A DNA stretch of 64,000 nucleotides, from positions 62,001 through 126,000 of the forward strand of contig QCNJ01000002.1 of assembly GCA_003213235.1 (NCBI GenBank), given 5' to 3'. The DNA is from Prochlorococcus sp. AG-424-P18 (GTDB lineage Bacteria > Cyanobacteriota > Cyanobacteriia > PCC-6307 > Cyanobiaceae). The notes beneath the pieces were generated by a model, which was not told where the DNA came from, did not search any database, and worked only from the letters and a program-made list of their open reading frames with translations. Shown piece after piece: positions 10,264 to 19,033 of the stretch; position 1 is the stretch's first letter; each line of letters opens with the position of its first letter. The translations under genes and the position numbers were made by a program.

Positions 10264-11274
10264 ATGACTGATAAAAAATTAACTCAGAAAAATTGGTCAT
10301 CATGGCATCATCAGCTTCATAAGGAGATTCTTACTAAAAAAACATTAATTCCCAAAGGATCCAATATTTTAATAAGTGTTTCCGGGGGTCAAGACTCAAT
10401 GGCCTTATTAACCCTAATTAATGACCTAAAAAAACTACATAATTGGTCTATTAGTGTTTGGCATGGTGATCATCAGTGGCACGAAAAATCATCACTATAT
10501 GCTCTTGAATTAAAAGAGTATTGCGAAGAAAAAAATATTTCATTCTATTTTGATCAAGCAAATAAAGAAAGTATTTCTTCAGAAGAAAAAGCACGAGAAT
10601 GGAGATATAAAAAATTATGTGAAAGAGCTAAAACTTTATTAAATACAAACCTGCAAAAACATTATATTTATTTATTAACTGGCCACACGAGTAGTGATAA
10701 TGCAGAAACATTTATCCTCAATTTATCTAGAGGAAGCAATTTTGCAGGTCTGAGTAATATTGAGGGTAAAAGATTAATAGAAAATGAAATTTTTTTAATA
10801 AGACCAATATTAATTTTCAGTAGGGAAGATACAAAACAATTTTGCCATGATATGAAGATCCCAGTCTGGGAAGATCCTACAAATTCAGATCTTAAATTAA
10901 AAAGAAATTTAGTAAGAAAAAAAATTATTCCTGCCTTAGAAGTTATCTATCCTGGTTGTTCTGAAAGGATAAATAATTTTTCCCAAAAAATGAGTCAATA
11001 CAATAATGAACGTAATGATCTTAGTGAACTAGCGTATTTATATTGTAAAGATGTAAAAGGTATCGATAGGAATCTCCTAAATGGTATGTGTATTGAAGCG
11101 AGGTGCACAATCTTAAATAGATTTTTAAAAGAAATATCTGCAAAACAATGTAGTTCTAAAAACCTGACAAAATTAGCAACTTCAATTTATGAAAAAAATA
11201 AAGGTCAAATTAATCTGCAAGAGTTTTTAAAAATTGTTTGGGACAAAAACTTTATAAATTTTGAAAAAAGTTAA
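10264..11274 (+). CDS. tilS: tRNA(Ile)-lysidine synthase
   Basis: TilS attaches lysine to C34 of the CAU-anticodon tRNA-Ile so that it reads AUA instead of AUG. The PP-loop is visible as ISVSGGQDSMALL (SGGQDS at 40-45), followed by VWHGDHQWHEKSS, REWRYKKL, LLTGHTSSDNAETFILNLSRG and WEDPTNSDLKLKRNLVRKKI, the standard TilS signatures. At 336 residues it has the short form, lacking the full C-terminal tRNA-binding domains of the 430-residue E. coli enzyme, as is usual in cyanobacteria. The stop codon overlaps that of the convergent rnj gene. Confidence 0.95.
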   Translation: MTDKKLTQKNWSSWHHQLHKEILTKKTLIPKGSNILISVSGGQDSMALLTLINDLKKLHNWSISVWHGDHQWHEKSSLYALELKEYCEEKNISFYFDQANKESISSEEKAREWRYKKLCERAKTLLNTNLQKHYIYLLTGHTSSDNAETFILNLSRGSNFAGLSNIEGKRLIENEIFLIRPILIFSREDTKQFCHDMKIPVWEDPTNSDLKLKRNLVRKKIIPALEVIYPGCSERINNFSQKMSQYNNERNDLSELAYLYCKDVKGIDRNLLNGMCIEARCTILNRFLKEISAKQCSSKNLTKLATSIYEKNKGQINLQEFLKIVWDKNFINFEKS

Positions 11275-13250
11275 GATGTTACAGTAGATCTTCTTCTTCT
11301 TGTTCTACCTTCAAATGAATCTTCGTTAGAAGTCTCCGCTGATGGATTCTGTGAAACTTTTGGACTTTTTTGGGTATTTTGTGGGTTATTTGAACTATTA
11401 GAATGATTATTGTTTGATTTCTTATGGTAATTATTTCTATTTCTATTGGAGAAATTTTGCTCTTCGGTAATCTTTGGAATATAAGCACGAGTTCCACTTG
11501 GAGCAGGTTGAACTAAACACAAAATAAGTGGTTCAACTTGTAATTCTCTTCTCATTCTTCTCGATAAACCATTTTCAATTTCTCTTTGTACACCAATCCA
11601 ATCTACCTCGAAATTATTTGGCCCAGTTTGTCTGGATAATTGTTTCCATCTATTTTCTAAGACCCAGCTTATTTCACGTTCTGTCCACATAGACATTTTT
11701 CTTGGCTCTGCTGTAGTAACAACTCCTCTTAAATTAACTCTGGGAGGCGCAACCATCTTCCCATCTGTACTAATAGGAGCTAAAACAGTTACTACACCAT
11801 CCCCAGCTAATTGCTGCCTTTCCTTTAATACTCGAGCATCTACTATCCCGTTTCGTGAGTTATCAAGCAGTTCAACACCAGCTTTTACAGGATCACCCTT
11901 TTGAATAGAATTAGGTGTTAACTCAACTACATCTCCATTTTCAATAATTAAAATATTGTCCTTGGGAACCCCCATAGTTTGTGCACTCTTGCCATGACAA
12001 ACAAGCATTCTATGTTCTCCATGAACAGGAACAAAAAACTTAGGTTTTGCGAGTGCCAACATTAACTTTTGATCTTCTTGAAAACCATGACCAGAAACAT
12101 GAATATTCTCACCCTTTCCATAAACAACCTTTGCTCCGAGTTTCATTAATCTATCTATTGTATTAACAACAGAAATAGTATTACCAGGAATTGGGCTAGC
12201 TGAAAATATTACAGTATCAGTAGTCTTAAGACGAACATGCTGATGTTCACCACGAGAGATTCTGCTTAACGCTGCTAAGGGTTCTCCTTGACTTCCCGTC
12301 ATTAATAATAAAGTCTCCCTGTCTGGCAAATCTCTAATTTGCTTGATAGGAACAAACAAATCATCTGGGCATTTCATATAACCGATATCTCTCGCCTTAG
12401 CAATAACATTTATCATAGATCTACCTAACAAACCGACCTTTCTTCCATGTTTCATGGCCAATTCTAAGATCATTGTCACTCTATGAACAGAACTAGCAAA
12501 AGTGGTAAGGATAACTCGTTCTTTTGCCTCTGCAATATGTTTTTCTAAAGAGGGATATATAGTCTTCTCAGAAGGACAAAAACCTGGAACTTCGGCATTA
12601 GTCGAATCACTGAACATGCATAAAACACCCTTCTCTCCATAATGCACCATTCTTTCAATATCAAATTGCTCTCCATCTACTGGCATATGATCAAACTTAA
12701 AATCACCCGTGAAAATAATTGTGCCAACAGGTGTTGTAACTGCTAAAGAAAAGCTATCGCAAATAGAATGGGTATTTCGAATAAATTCAACAGAAAAATG
12801 TTGTCCTACTTTTACAACATCTCTTGGATTTACTGTCTGTATAGTTGTTCTATCAGATACCCCTGCTTCCTCCATTTTTCCTCTAAGCATTGACATTGCC
12901 AGTCTTGGACCATAAATAATCGGAATATTAAAATGCTTTAGATGATGAGAAATACCTCCAATATGATCTTCATGCCCGTGAGTGACAATCATTCCTTTTA
13001 TTCTTCTTTGGTTTTCTTTTAAAAAGGTTGTATCAGGCATAACAACGTTTACGCCATGCATACCATCAGAGGGGAAAGCTAGGCCAGCATCAACAAGCAT
13101 TAATTCATCACCATATTCAAAAACGCAAGTATTTTTTCCTATTTCATGCAGTCCTCCAAGAGGTATTACTCGTAGAGCTGGCGTATTACTTTTAGATCTA
13201 GATGAATCATGAGTAGATCTATTTACAGTTGAATTTGTACTTGATTGCAT
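11271..13250 (-). CDS. rnj: Ribonuclease J
   Basis: RNase J is a metallo-beta-lactamase/beta-CASP nuclease with endo- and 5'-3' exonuclease activity, central to RNA turnover in bacteria that lack or supplement RNase E. The zinc motif HGHEDHIGG is at 91-99. FTGDFKFDHMPVDG, MFSDSTNAEVPG, TGSQGEPLAALSRIS, SASPIPGN and the beta-CASP FVPVHGEHRML are all present. At 659 residues it is longer than Bacillus RNase J1 (555). The excess is a polar N-terminus of about 24 residues and a C-terminal tail (about 600-659) that is very rich in Asn and Ser and ends in TRRRRSTVTS. Such tails often bind RNA or partner proteins (inference). Confidence 0.95.
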   Translation of the reverse strand: MQSSTNSTVNRSTHDSSRSKSNTPALRVIPLGGLHEIGKNTCVFEYGDELMLVDAGLAFPSDGMHGVNVVMPDTTFLKENQRRIKGMIVTHGHEDHIGGISHHLKHFNIPIIYGPRLAMSMLRGKMEEAGVSDRTTIQTVNPRDVVKVGQHFSVEFIRNTHSICDSFSLAVTTPVGTIIFTGDFKFDHMPVDGEQFDIERMVHYGEKGVLCMFSDSTNAEVPGFCPSEKTIYPSLEKHIAEAKERVILTTFASSVHRVTMILELAMKHGRKVGLLGRSMINVIAKARDIGYMKCPDDLFVPIKQIRDLPDRETLLLMTGSQGEPLAALSRISRGEHQHVRLKTTDTVIFSASPIPGNTISVVNTIDRLMKLGAKVVYGKGENIHVSGHGFQEDQKLMLALAKPKFFVPVHGEHRMLVCHGKSAQTMGVPKDNILIIENGDVVELTPNSIQKGDPVKAGVELLDNSRNGIVDARVLKERQQLAGDGVVTVLAPISTDGKMVAPPRVNLRGVVTTAEPRKMSMWTEREISWVLENRWKQLSRQTGPNNFEVDWIGVQREIENGLSRRMRRELQVEPLILCLVQPAPSGTRAYIPKITEEQNFSNRNRNNYHKKSNNNHSNSSNNPQNTQKSPKVSQNPSAETSNEDSFEGRTRRRRSTVTS

Positions 13251-13322
13251 AATTTTGAAATTTATGAAGGCCTGCTTGTAATCAAATAAGGTTTATTTAA
13301 ATTTAATTATCAAGTTAAATAT

Positions 13323-13341
13323 AATCCCTATTATAGGGATT
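13323..13341 (-). terminator. Perfect hairpin with the dapA stop codon in its loop
   Basis: AATCCCTA (13323-13330) and TAGGGATT (13334-13341) form an 8-bp perfect stem, and the three loop bases are the dapA TAA stop. AT-rich sequence without a long T run follows toward rnj. It may act as a weak terminator or processing site between dapA and rnj. This is inferred from structure only. Confidence 0.35.
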
Positions 13342-14233
13342 TCAGGATAAAAGATAGTTCCTTTTTCATGTCATTGGTTAATGGTGACAAAGGACTTCTA
13401 GGATTACCTACATTCCATCCCGAAAGCTCCAATGCAGCCTTAATTGGGATTGGATTAGTAGTCATAAAGAGTGCTTTAAAAAGAGGCTGAAGTTTTTCAT
13501 GAATAGCAAGCGCATTGGAAACTTTTCCACTTTGAAAGGAATTAATCATTTCTTTCAATTGCAATCCAACCAAGTGACTTGCAACGCTTACTACTCCTAC
13601 AGCACCTACAGATAACATTGGAAGCAACAATGAATCGTCGCCACTATATACAGAGAGTTCAGAACCACAAATAGCTCTTAATTCTGTTACTTCTTCTATT
13701 CTACCGCTTGCAGCTTTAATACTGAGAATATTTGAGAAATCCATAAGTTTCTTCACAGTATCAGGTAATAAATTGCATCCTGTCCTTCCTGGAATGTTAT
13801 AAAGCATAAGAGGCAAATCCTTTGCAGAATTAGCAATAGAACTGAAATGTTTAAAAAGACCTTCTTGAGGTGGCTTGTTGTAATAAGGAACAACGACCAA
13901 AGCACCGTCAGCACCAGAGTCATAGGCTTTTTTTGTAGCTTCCACAGCCTCGCTTGTACAGTTACTACCAGTGCCAACTATGACTTTACAGGCTGCATCT
14001 AAGGATCCTTTTACCGCAATAAACAAATCATGCTGTTCTGCCCATGAAAGAGTAGGAGATTCTCCAGTAGTACCACATAGCACAATTCCATCGGACCCAT
14101 TCTCAAAAAGATAATTTGATAGTTTTATAGCTAGTTCATAATCTACATTTCCATTTTCAGTGAATGGAGTAACCATTGCAGTCAATATTCTTCCAAATAG
14201 TGGATTATTACACTCAGTTTTGTCTTTAATCAT
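13331..14233 (-). CDS. dapA: 4-hydroxy-tetrahydrodipicolinate synthase
   Basis: DapA condenses aspartate semialdehyde with pyruvate, the first step committed to lysine and diaminopimelate for peptidoglycan. The 300-residue TIM barrel carries GTTGESP (54-60), catalytic Tyr145 in LYNIPGRTG and the Schiff-base Lys173 in SIKAASG, plus [21 protein letters not shown]. Its ATG overlaps the asd stop by four bases (ATGA at 14233-14230), so the two consecutive pathway genes are almost surely one translationally coupled operon. rnj lies downstream on the same strand. Confidence 0.97.
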   Translation of the reverse strand: MIKDKTECNNPLFGRILTAMVTPFTENGNVDYELAIKLSNYLFENGSDGIVLCGTTGESPTLSWAEQHDLFIAVKGSLDAACKVIVGTGSNCTSEAVEATKKAYDSGADGALVVVPYYNKPPQEGLFKHFSSIANSAKDLPLMLYNIPGRTGCNLLPDTVKKLMDFSNILSIKAASGRIEEVTELRAICGSELSVYSGDDSLLLPMLSVGAVGVVSVASHLVGLQLKEMINSFQSGKVSNALAIHEKLQPLFKALFMTTNPIPIKAALELSGWNVGNPRSPLSPLTNDMKKELSFILKSL

Positions 14234-15261
14234 TTTTTTGGAATTAATAACTCAGCTATTTGAACAGCATTAAGAGCTGCTCCTTTTCTTATTTGATCTC
14301 CACATAACCATAATTCTAATCCATTAGGCTGACTTATATCAGTTCTTAGCCTACCAACAGCAACATTGTCCCTTCCCATAACGTCATTTGGCATAGGAAA
14401 TCTATTATTTTTGTAATCCTCAATAATTTCAATTCCAGGAGATTTTTTTAATTCTTCAAGAGCATCTTTAGGCTCAACTACACCAGCAAATTCAATATTG
14501 ATCGATTCAGAATGTGCTCTTAGTACTGGGACTCGAACACATGTAGCGGAGAGCTTTAAATCAGCTATTTTTAAAATTTTTCTAGTCTCATTAACCATTT
14601 TCATCTCTTCTTCGCAGTAATTATTTGCAAGCATGGGTGAATTATGCAAAAACAAATTAAAAGCCAGTGAGTATGGCAAAACTTCACTTTTTTGAGGATT
14701 ACCCAGAAGATATTTTTCAGTTAAAAGTTTTAGTTCTTCCATCGCCAATTGACCTGCACCACTTACGGATTGATATGTCGAGACAACAACTCTTTGAATA
14801 GTCGAAAGTTTATTTAACGGAGCTAAAACTAATGTCAGCAAAATGGTAGTGCAGTTTGGATTCGCTATTACCCCATCATGATTAATTACGTCACTACCAT
14901 TAACTTCAGGAACTATAAGAGGTACATTATTATCTAATCTGAAAGCACTTGAATTATCTATTAATAAAGCATTTTGTTCCATAATGGTAGATAACCATTT
15001 TTTTGAAATACTTCCACCGGCTGAAGCTAAAACTAAATCAAGATTCAGAAATTCTTCCTTAGTTGTTTTTTTTGTAACTAATTCTTCACCTTTCCAAATA
15101 ATTTTTTTTCCTTCTGAACGCTCTGATGAAAGCAAGACCAATTCTGATATTGGGAAATCACGTTGTTCAAGAATTTTGAGTAATTCAGATCCCACAGCAC
15201 CTGAAGATCCTAAAACAGCAACTTTTAATGGCCTATTAGGCAAAAACGGAGATTGTCTCAC
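14230..15261 (-). CDS. asd: Aspartate-semialdehyde dehydrogenase
   Basis: Asd reduces beta-aspartyl phosphate, the LysC product, to aspartate semialdehyde using NADPH. The 343-residue protein has the N-terminal nucleotide-binding [11 protein letters not shown] (18-28), the catalytic cysteine in ANPNCTT (C137) and the histidine-containing [12 protein letters not shown]. It is the first gene of an asd-dapA pair with a four-base overlap. The 120-base upstream spacer, shared with the divergent trigger-factor gene, must hold promoters for both. Confidence 0.97.
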   Translation of the reverse strand: MRQSPFLPNRPLKVAVLGSSGAVGSELLKILEQRDFPISELVLLSSERSEGKKIIWKGEELVTKKTTKEEFLNLDLVLASAGGSISKKWLSTIMEQNALLIDNSSAFRLDNNVPLIVPEVNGSDVINHDGVIANPNCTTILLTLVLAPLNKLSTIQRVVVSTYQSVSGAGQLAMEELKLLTEKYLLGNPQKSEVLPYSLAFNLFLHNSPMLANNYCEEEMKMVNETRKILKIADLKLSATCVRVPVLRAHSESINIEFAGVVEPKDALEELKKSPGIEIIEDYKNNRFPMPNDVMGRDNVAVGRLRTDISQPNGLELWLCGDQIRKGAALNAVQIAELLIPKK

Positions 15262-15381
15262 ACCTTAAAATGATTTTTATAAATAGATTGACTATTTTTT
15301 TTACTTTATCAAAAAAATAACTTTCAAGGAAATCACATGATGTGAAATAATTAAGTTTCGGCTTTTAGTAATAAATAAAAA
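15262..15381. promoter_or_regulatory. Divergent asd/tig intergenic region
   Basis: This 120-base spacer lies between divergent genes. TTGACT at 15288-15293 resembles a -35 box toward tig, but the bases 17 downstream are A-rich without a good -10 box. No hairpin or known regulatory motif is evident. Promoters are expected here from gene orientation rather than seen clearly. Confidence 0.25.
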
Positions 15382-16794
15382 ATGGCTAAAGAAGCTTTAA
15401 TAGTCAAAACAACTCCTCTGCCTCAAAGCAGAATCTCATTTGAATTAGAAATACCATCTGAGACATGCAAAACTTGTATAAATGAAACAATCAGTTCTAT
15501 CAGTCGTTCGGCTAAAATTCCGGGATTTAGACTTGGCAAAATTCCCAAACAAGTCTTAATCCAAAGGATTGGTATAACACAATTACATGCTTCTGCTCTA
15601 GAAAAAATTATTGATAAATCATGGCAAGAAGCGTTAAAAATAAAATCCATAGAGCCACTAAGTGAGCCAGAATTGGTAGATGGATTTGAATCTTTACTTG
15701 CAAAGTTTAGTCCTGAAAAATCACTCAAGGTTACTCTTCAAACTGATGTTGCCCCAAAATTAAAACTTAAAAAATCCAAAGGACTAAGTGTTGAAATATC
15801 AAAAACAAAGTTTGATCCTAAGTCAATAGATGAAGCTCTAGAAAAATCTAGAAATCAGTTTGCAAACATCATTCCAGTTACCAATAGAGCAGCAAAATTA
15901 GGAGATATTGCTGTGGTTAGTTTCAAAGGAAAATATAAAGATTCTGGTAAAGCTATTGATGGTGGAACAAGTGAATCAATGGATCTTGAGTTAGAAAAGA
16001 ACAAAATGATTCCCGGTTTCGTTGAGGGAATCGTAAAAATGAAAATTGGTGATAGTAAAACACTTAACCTTAAATTTCCTGAAGATTATTCTCATGAGGA
16101 TTCAAGAGGCAAAGAGGCAATCTTTGAAATAAATCTAAAGGATCTTAAGGAAAAAGAATTGCCTGAACTTAATGATGATTTTGCAAAACAGTCTGGCAAC
16201 AAAGAATCATTAAAAGAGTTAAAGAAAGATATTGAAAAGCAACTTAAAGACAATTTTGAAAAAACTCAAAAAGATATCAAAATTGAAGCTTTACTAGATG
16301 CCTTAACAAACGAATTGGTTGCTGAAATTCCAAAATCTATGATTGATATAGAAGTGAGGAATAATATTGAACAAACTGCTCAAAGATTTGCTCAACAAGG
16401 TCTTGATGTTAAATCTACCTTCACTCCGGAATTAGTTAAGTCATTAGCAGAGTCCACAAGGCCTCAAGCTGAAAAAAATGTTCAAAGAAATTTAGCTTTA
16501 AAAGCATTAGCTGAAACAGAAAACATAAAAGTTGAGAAAGATGAAATTGATTTAAAAATGAAAGAGTATGAAGATGCAATCTCTCAATCTTCAAAACAAA
16601 TAGATATTAAAAAATTAACAGAAGTAATAGCTAACGATTTACTCAAAGAAAAATTAATAATTTGGCTTGAAGAAAATTCTGAAGTAAAAGAAAAAACTGC
16701 AAAAACTTCTAAAGCTACCAAAATCTCCAAAACTACAAAAACTACCAAAACTACAAAAAATACAAAAACTCAAAATCAAAAAGAAAAAAAATAA
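15382..16794 (+). CDS. tig: Trigger factor (ribosome-associated chaperone/PPIase)
   Basis: Trigger factor binds at the ribosome exit tunnel and protects nascent chains. The N-terminal ribosome-binding signature appears as IPGFRLGKIPKQVLIQRIG (about 47-65). The FKBP-like domain follows (GDIAVVSFKGKYKDSGKAID, about 174-193), then the helical C-terminal chaperone domain. The 470-residue protein ends in a tail of about 35 residues made of Lys, Thr and Asn repeats, which is the likely reason it exceeds the 432-residue E. coli protein. clpP and clpX follow, the common tig-clpP-clpX arrangement linking folding and proteolysis. Confidence 0.96.
   Translation: MAKEALIVKTTPLPQSRISFELEIPSETCKTCINETISSISRSAKIPGFRLGKIPKQVLIQRIGITQLHASALEKIIDKSWQEALKIKSIEPLSEPELVDGFESLLAKFSPEKSLKVTLQTDVAPKLKLKKSKGLSVEISKTKFDPKSIDEALEKSRNQFANIIPVTNRAAKLGDIAVVSFKGKYKDSGKAIDGGTSESMDLELEKNKMIPGFVEGIVKMKIGDSKTLNLKFPEDYSHEDSRGKEAIFEINLKDLKEKELPELNDDFAKQSGNKESLKELKKDIEKQLKDNFEKTQKDIKIEALLDALTNELVAEIPKSMIDIEVRNNIEQTAQRFAQQGLDVKSTFTPELVKSLAESTRPQAEKNVQRNLALKALAETENIKVEKDEIDLKMKEYEDAISQSSKQIDIKKLTEVIANDLLKEKLIIWLEENSEVKEKTAKTSKATKISKTTKTTKTTKNTKTQNQKEKK
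16725..16780 (+). repeat. Imperfect 9-base tandem repeat coding the trigger-factor tail
   Basis: The last part of tig is built of AAAACTACA/ACC-like units with a period of about nine bases, coding (Lys-Thr-Thr)n with small variations. It is low-complexity coding DNA prone to length change. Boundaries are approximate. Confidence 0.6.
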
Positions 16795-16859
16795 TTTATG
16801 AAATTTCCTACTAATTAAACAAAAACCCCTTAAATTATTTATAAGACGAAAATTAATTT

Positions 16860-17504
16860 GTGAACTCAGAAAAAAAACATTTAATCCAAAGCTCAATCAG
16901 TTCTTACAAAAGTAATAATAAAACTATTGCTGCTATTCCTACTGTTATAGAACAATCAGGTAGAGGAGAAAGAGCTTTTGATATATATTCAAGACTATTG
17001 AGGGAGAGAATAATTTTTTTAGGTACTGGAATTAATGATCAAGTATCTGATTCACTTGTTGCGCAATTATTATTTCTTGAAGCTGAAGATCCTGAAAAAG
17101 ACATACAAATATATATTAATTCTCCTGGAGGCTCAGTAACTGCAGGAATGGCCATATACGATACTATGCAACAAATATCCCCTGATGTAGTGACAATATG
17201 CTTTGGAGTAGCGGCAAGCATGGGGGCTTTTCTACTTTCTGGAGGAGCAAAGGGGAAAAGATTGGCTTTACCTAATTCTAGGATTATGATTCATCAACCT
17301 CTGGGTGGTGCACAAGGTCAAGCAGTAGAGATTGAAATACAAGCTAAAGAAATACTCTTTCTCAAGAAAACATTAAATTCGCTTTTAGCAGAACATACTG
17401 GTCAACCTTTAGAAAAAATTAATGAGGATACAGAAAGAGATTACTTTCTATCTCCCTCAGAAGCAGTCGAATATGGATTAATTGATAAAGTTATCAAAAA
17501 ATGA
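16860..17504 (+). CDS. clpP: ATP-dependent Clp protease proteolytic subunit
   Basis: This is the serine protease that forms the double-heptamer chamber fed by ClpX or ClpC. The catalytic triad is Ser120 (GVAASMGAF), His145 (MIHQPLGG) and Asp194 (DTERDYF), so this is an active ClpP rather than a ClpR. The 214-residue length includes a polar N-terminus of about 25 residues that is probably processed. The start is a GTG at 16860. The gene sits between tig and clpX with gaps of 65 and 104 bases. Cyanobacteria carry several clpP paralogues, and this is the copy linked to clpX, often called clpP2. Confidence 0.95.
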   Translation: MNSEKKHLIQSSISSYKSNNKTIAAIPTVIEQSGRGERAFDIYSRLLRERIIFLGTGINDQVSDSLVAQLLFLEAEDPEKDIQIYINSPGGSVTAGMAIYDTMQQISPDVVTICFGVAASMGAFLLSGGAKGKRLALPNSRIMIHQPLGGAQGQAVEIEIQAKEILFLKKTLNSLLAEHTGQPLEKINEDTERDYFLSPSEAVEYGLIDKVIKK

Positions 17505-17577
17505 CAAGGGATACTGATTTTTTAAGAATATGATGACGAATCGATATTTATAAGCAATCCTAGTGAATAAGGAATAT

Positions 17578-17606
17578 TTAACACCTTTCACTTTTCAACT
17601 TATAAT
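17578..17606 (+). promoter_or_regulatory. Near-consensus sigma70-type promoter abutting the clpX ATG
   Basis: TTAACA (17578-17583), a 17-base spacer and a perfect TATAAT (17601-17606) lie just before the clpX ATG at 17609. A start site at the usual distance would fall at about 17612-17613, at or after the ATG. There is no Shine-Dalgarno sequence before this ATG. It may be chance in AT-rich DNA. Confidence 0.35.
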
Positions 17607-17608
17607 CG

Positions 17609-18976
17609 ATGGCTAAATTCGACGCCCATCTTAAATGTTCATTTTGCGGGAAATCACAAGACCAAGTAAGAAAGCTTATAGCTGGTCCTGGGGTTTATAT
17701 CTGTGATGAGTGCATAGATCTTTGTAATGAAATTCTTGATGAAGAACTACTTGATAATCAAGCGAACACAAACAACTCTCCGCAAGTAAAAAAGAAATTA
17801 CCAACTGATAATCCAAAAAAATCTGTTCCTTTAGAATTAACCTCAATTCCTAAGCCATTAGAAATTAAAAGTTTTCTAGATAATCAAGTTGTTGGACAAG
17901 AATCTGCAAAAAAAATATTATCAGTAGCCGTATACAATCACTACAAGCGATTAGCTTGGAAAATTAAAGAAGATAGTAAAAATAACAATGGAACAGATTC
18001 ACAAGCAACTAAATTACAAAAATCAAACATTTTACTCATCGGCCCTACTGGAAGTGGAAAAACATTATTGGCGCAAACTTTAGCAGAGTTTCTGGATGTT
18101 CCTTTTGCAGTAGCTGATGCAACGACTTTGACAGAAGCTGGATATGTTGGGGAGGATGTTGAAAACATACTTTTAAGACTTCTACAGAAATCAGAAATGA
18201 ATGTAGAACTAGCTCAAAAAGGAATTATTTACATTGATGAAATAGATAAAATTGCGAGAAAAAGCGAGAATCCTTCAATTACTAGAGATGTCTCCGGTGA
18301 AGGAGTACAGCAAGCATTATTAAAAATGCTTGAAGGAACAATTGCTAATGTGCCACCTCAAGGCGGAAGAAAACATCCTTATCATGACTGCATCCAAATT
18401 GATACGAGTCAAATACTATTTATTTGTGGAGGAGCTTTTATAGGTTTAGAGGATATCGTTCAAAAGCGTATGGGTAAACACTCTATAGGATTTACTACCA
18501 ATTCAGATCAAAACAAAGTTGATACAAAAAAAATAGTAGACCCAAGAGATTCCCTGAAAAATTTAGAATTAGATGACTTAGTGAAATATGGCCTAATTCC
18601 AGAATTTATTGGAAGAATTCCAGTTTGTGCTGTATTAGATCGTCTTACTAAAGAAACTTTAGAATCTATTTTGACTCAACCAAGAGATGCATTAGTAAAG
18701 CAATTCAAAACTTTGCTAAGTATGGATAATGTTGAATTATCATTTGAGCCTGATTCTGTTGAAGCAATAGCAAATGAAGCATACAAAAGAAAAACAGGTG
18801 CAAGAGCATTAAGATCAATCATTGAAGAGCTAATGCTAGACATAATGTACACTTTGCCTTCTGAAGAAAATGTAAAAGAATTCACAATTACGAAAAAAAT
18901 GGTAGATAATTTGTTCTCATCTAAAATTGTTAAACTACCTTCAGGATCAAAAAGAATCATTAAAGAGTCTGCATAA
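17609..18976 (+). CDS. clpX: Clp protease ATP-binding subunit ClpX
   Basis: ClpX is the AAA+ unfoldase that delivers substrates to ClpP. The N-terminal zinc-binding domain has cysteines 10, 13, 32 and 35. The AAA+ domain shows Walker A GPTGSGKT (145-152), the pore loop [18 protein letters not shown], Walker [39 protein letters not shown] and the sensor-2 motif [13 protein letters not shown]. The 455-residue length includes an Asn/Pro-rich linker (about 50-70) after the zinc domain. It is downstream of clpP in the tig-clpP-clpX cluster. No Shine-Dalgarno sequence precedes the ATG. Confidence 0.97.
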   Translation: MAKFDAHLKCSFCGKSQDQVRKLIAGPGVYICDECIDLCNEILDEELLDNQANTNNSPQVKKKLPTDNPKKSVPLELTSIPKPLEIKSFLDNQVVGQESAKKILSVAVYNHYKRLAWKIKEDSKNNNGTDSQATKLQKSNILLIGPTGSGKTLLAQTLAEFLDVPFAVADATTLTEAGYVGEDVENILLRLLQKSEMNVELAQKGIIYIDEIDKIARKSENPSITRDVSGEGVQQALLKMLEGTIANVPPQGGRKHPYHDCIQIDTSQILFICGGAFIGLEDIVQKRMGKHSIGFTTNSDQNKVDTKKIVDPRDSLKNLELDDLVKYGLIPEFIGRIPVCAVLDRLTKETLESILTQPRDALVKQFKTLLSMDNVELSFEPDSVEAIANEAYKRKTGARALRSIIEELMLDIMYTLPSEENVKEFTITKKMVDNLFSSKIVKLPSGSKRIIKESA

Positions 18977-19033
18977 AATTAGAGTTTAATTTTTTTAATT
19001 GAATCCCTAATTTTTCTAATCAATGAACAATAA

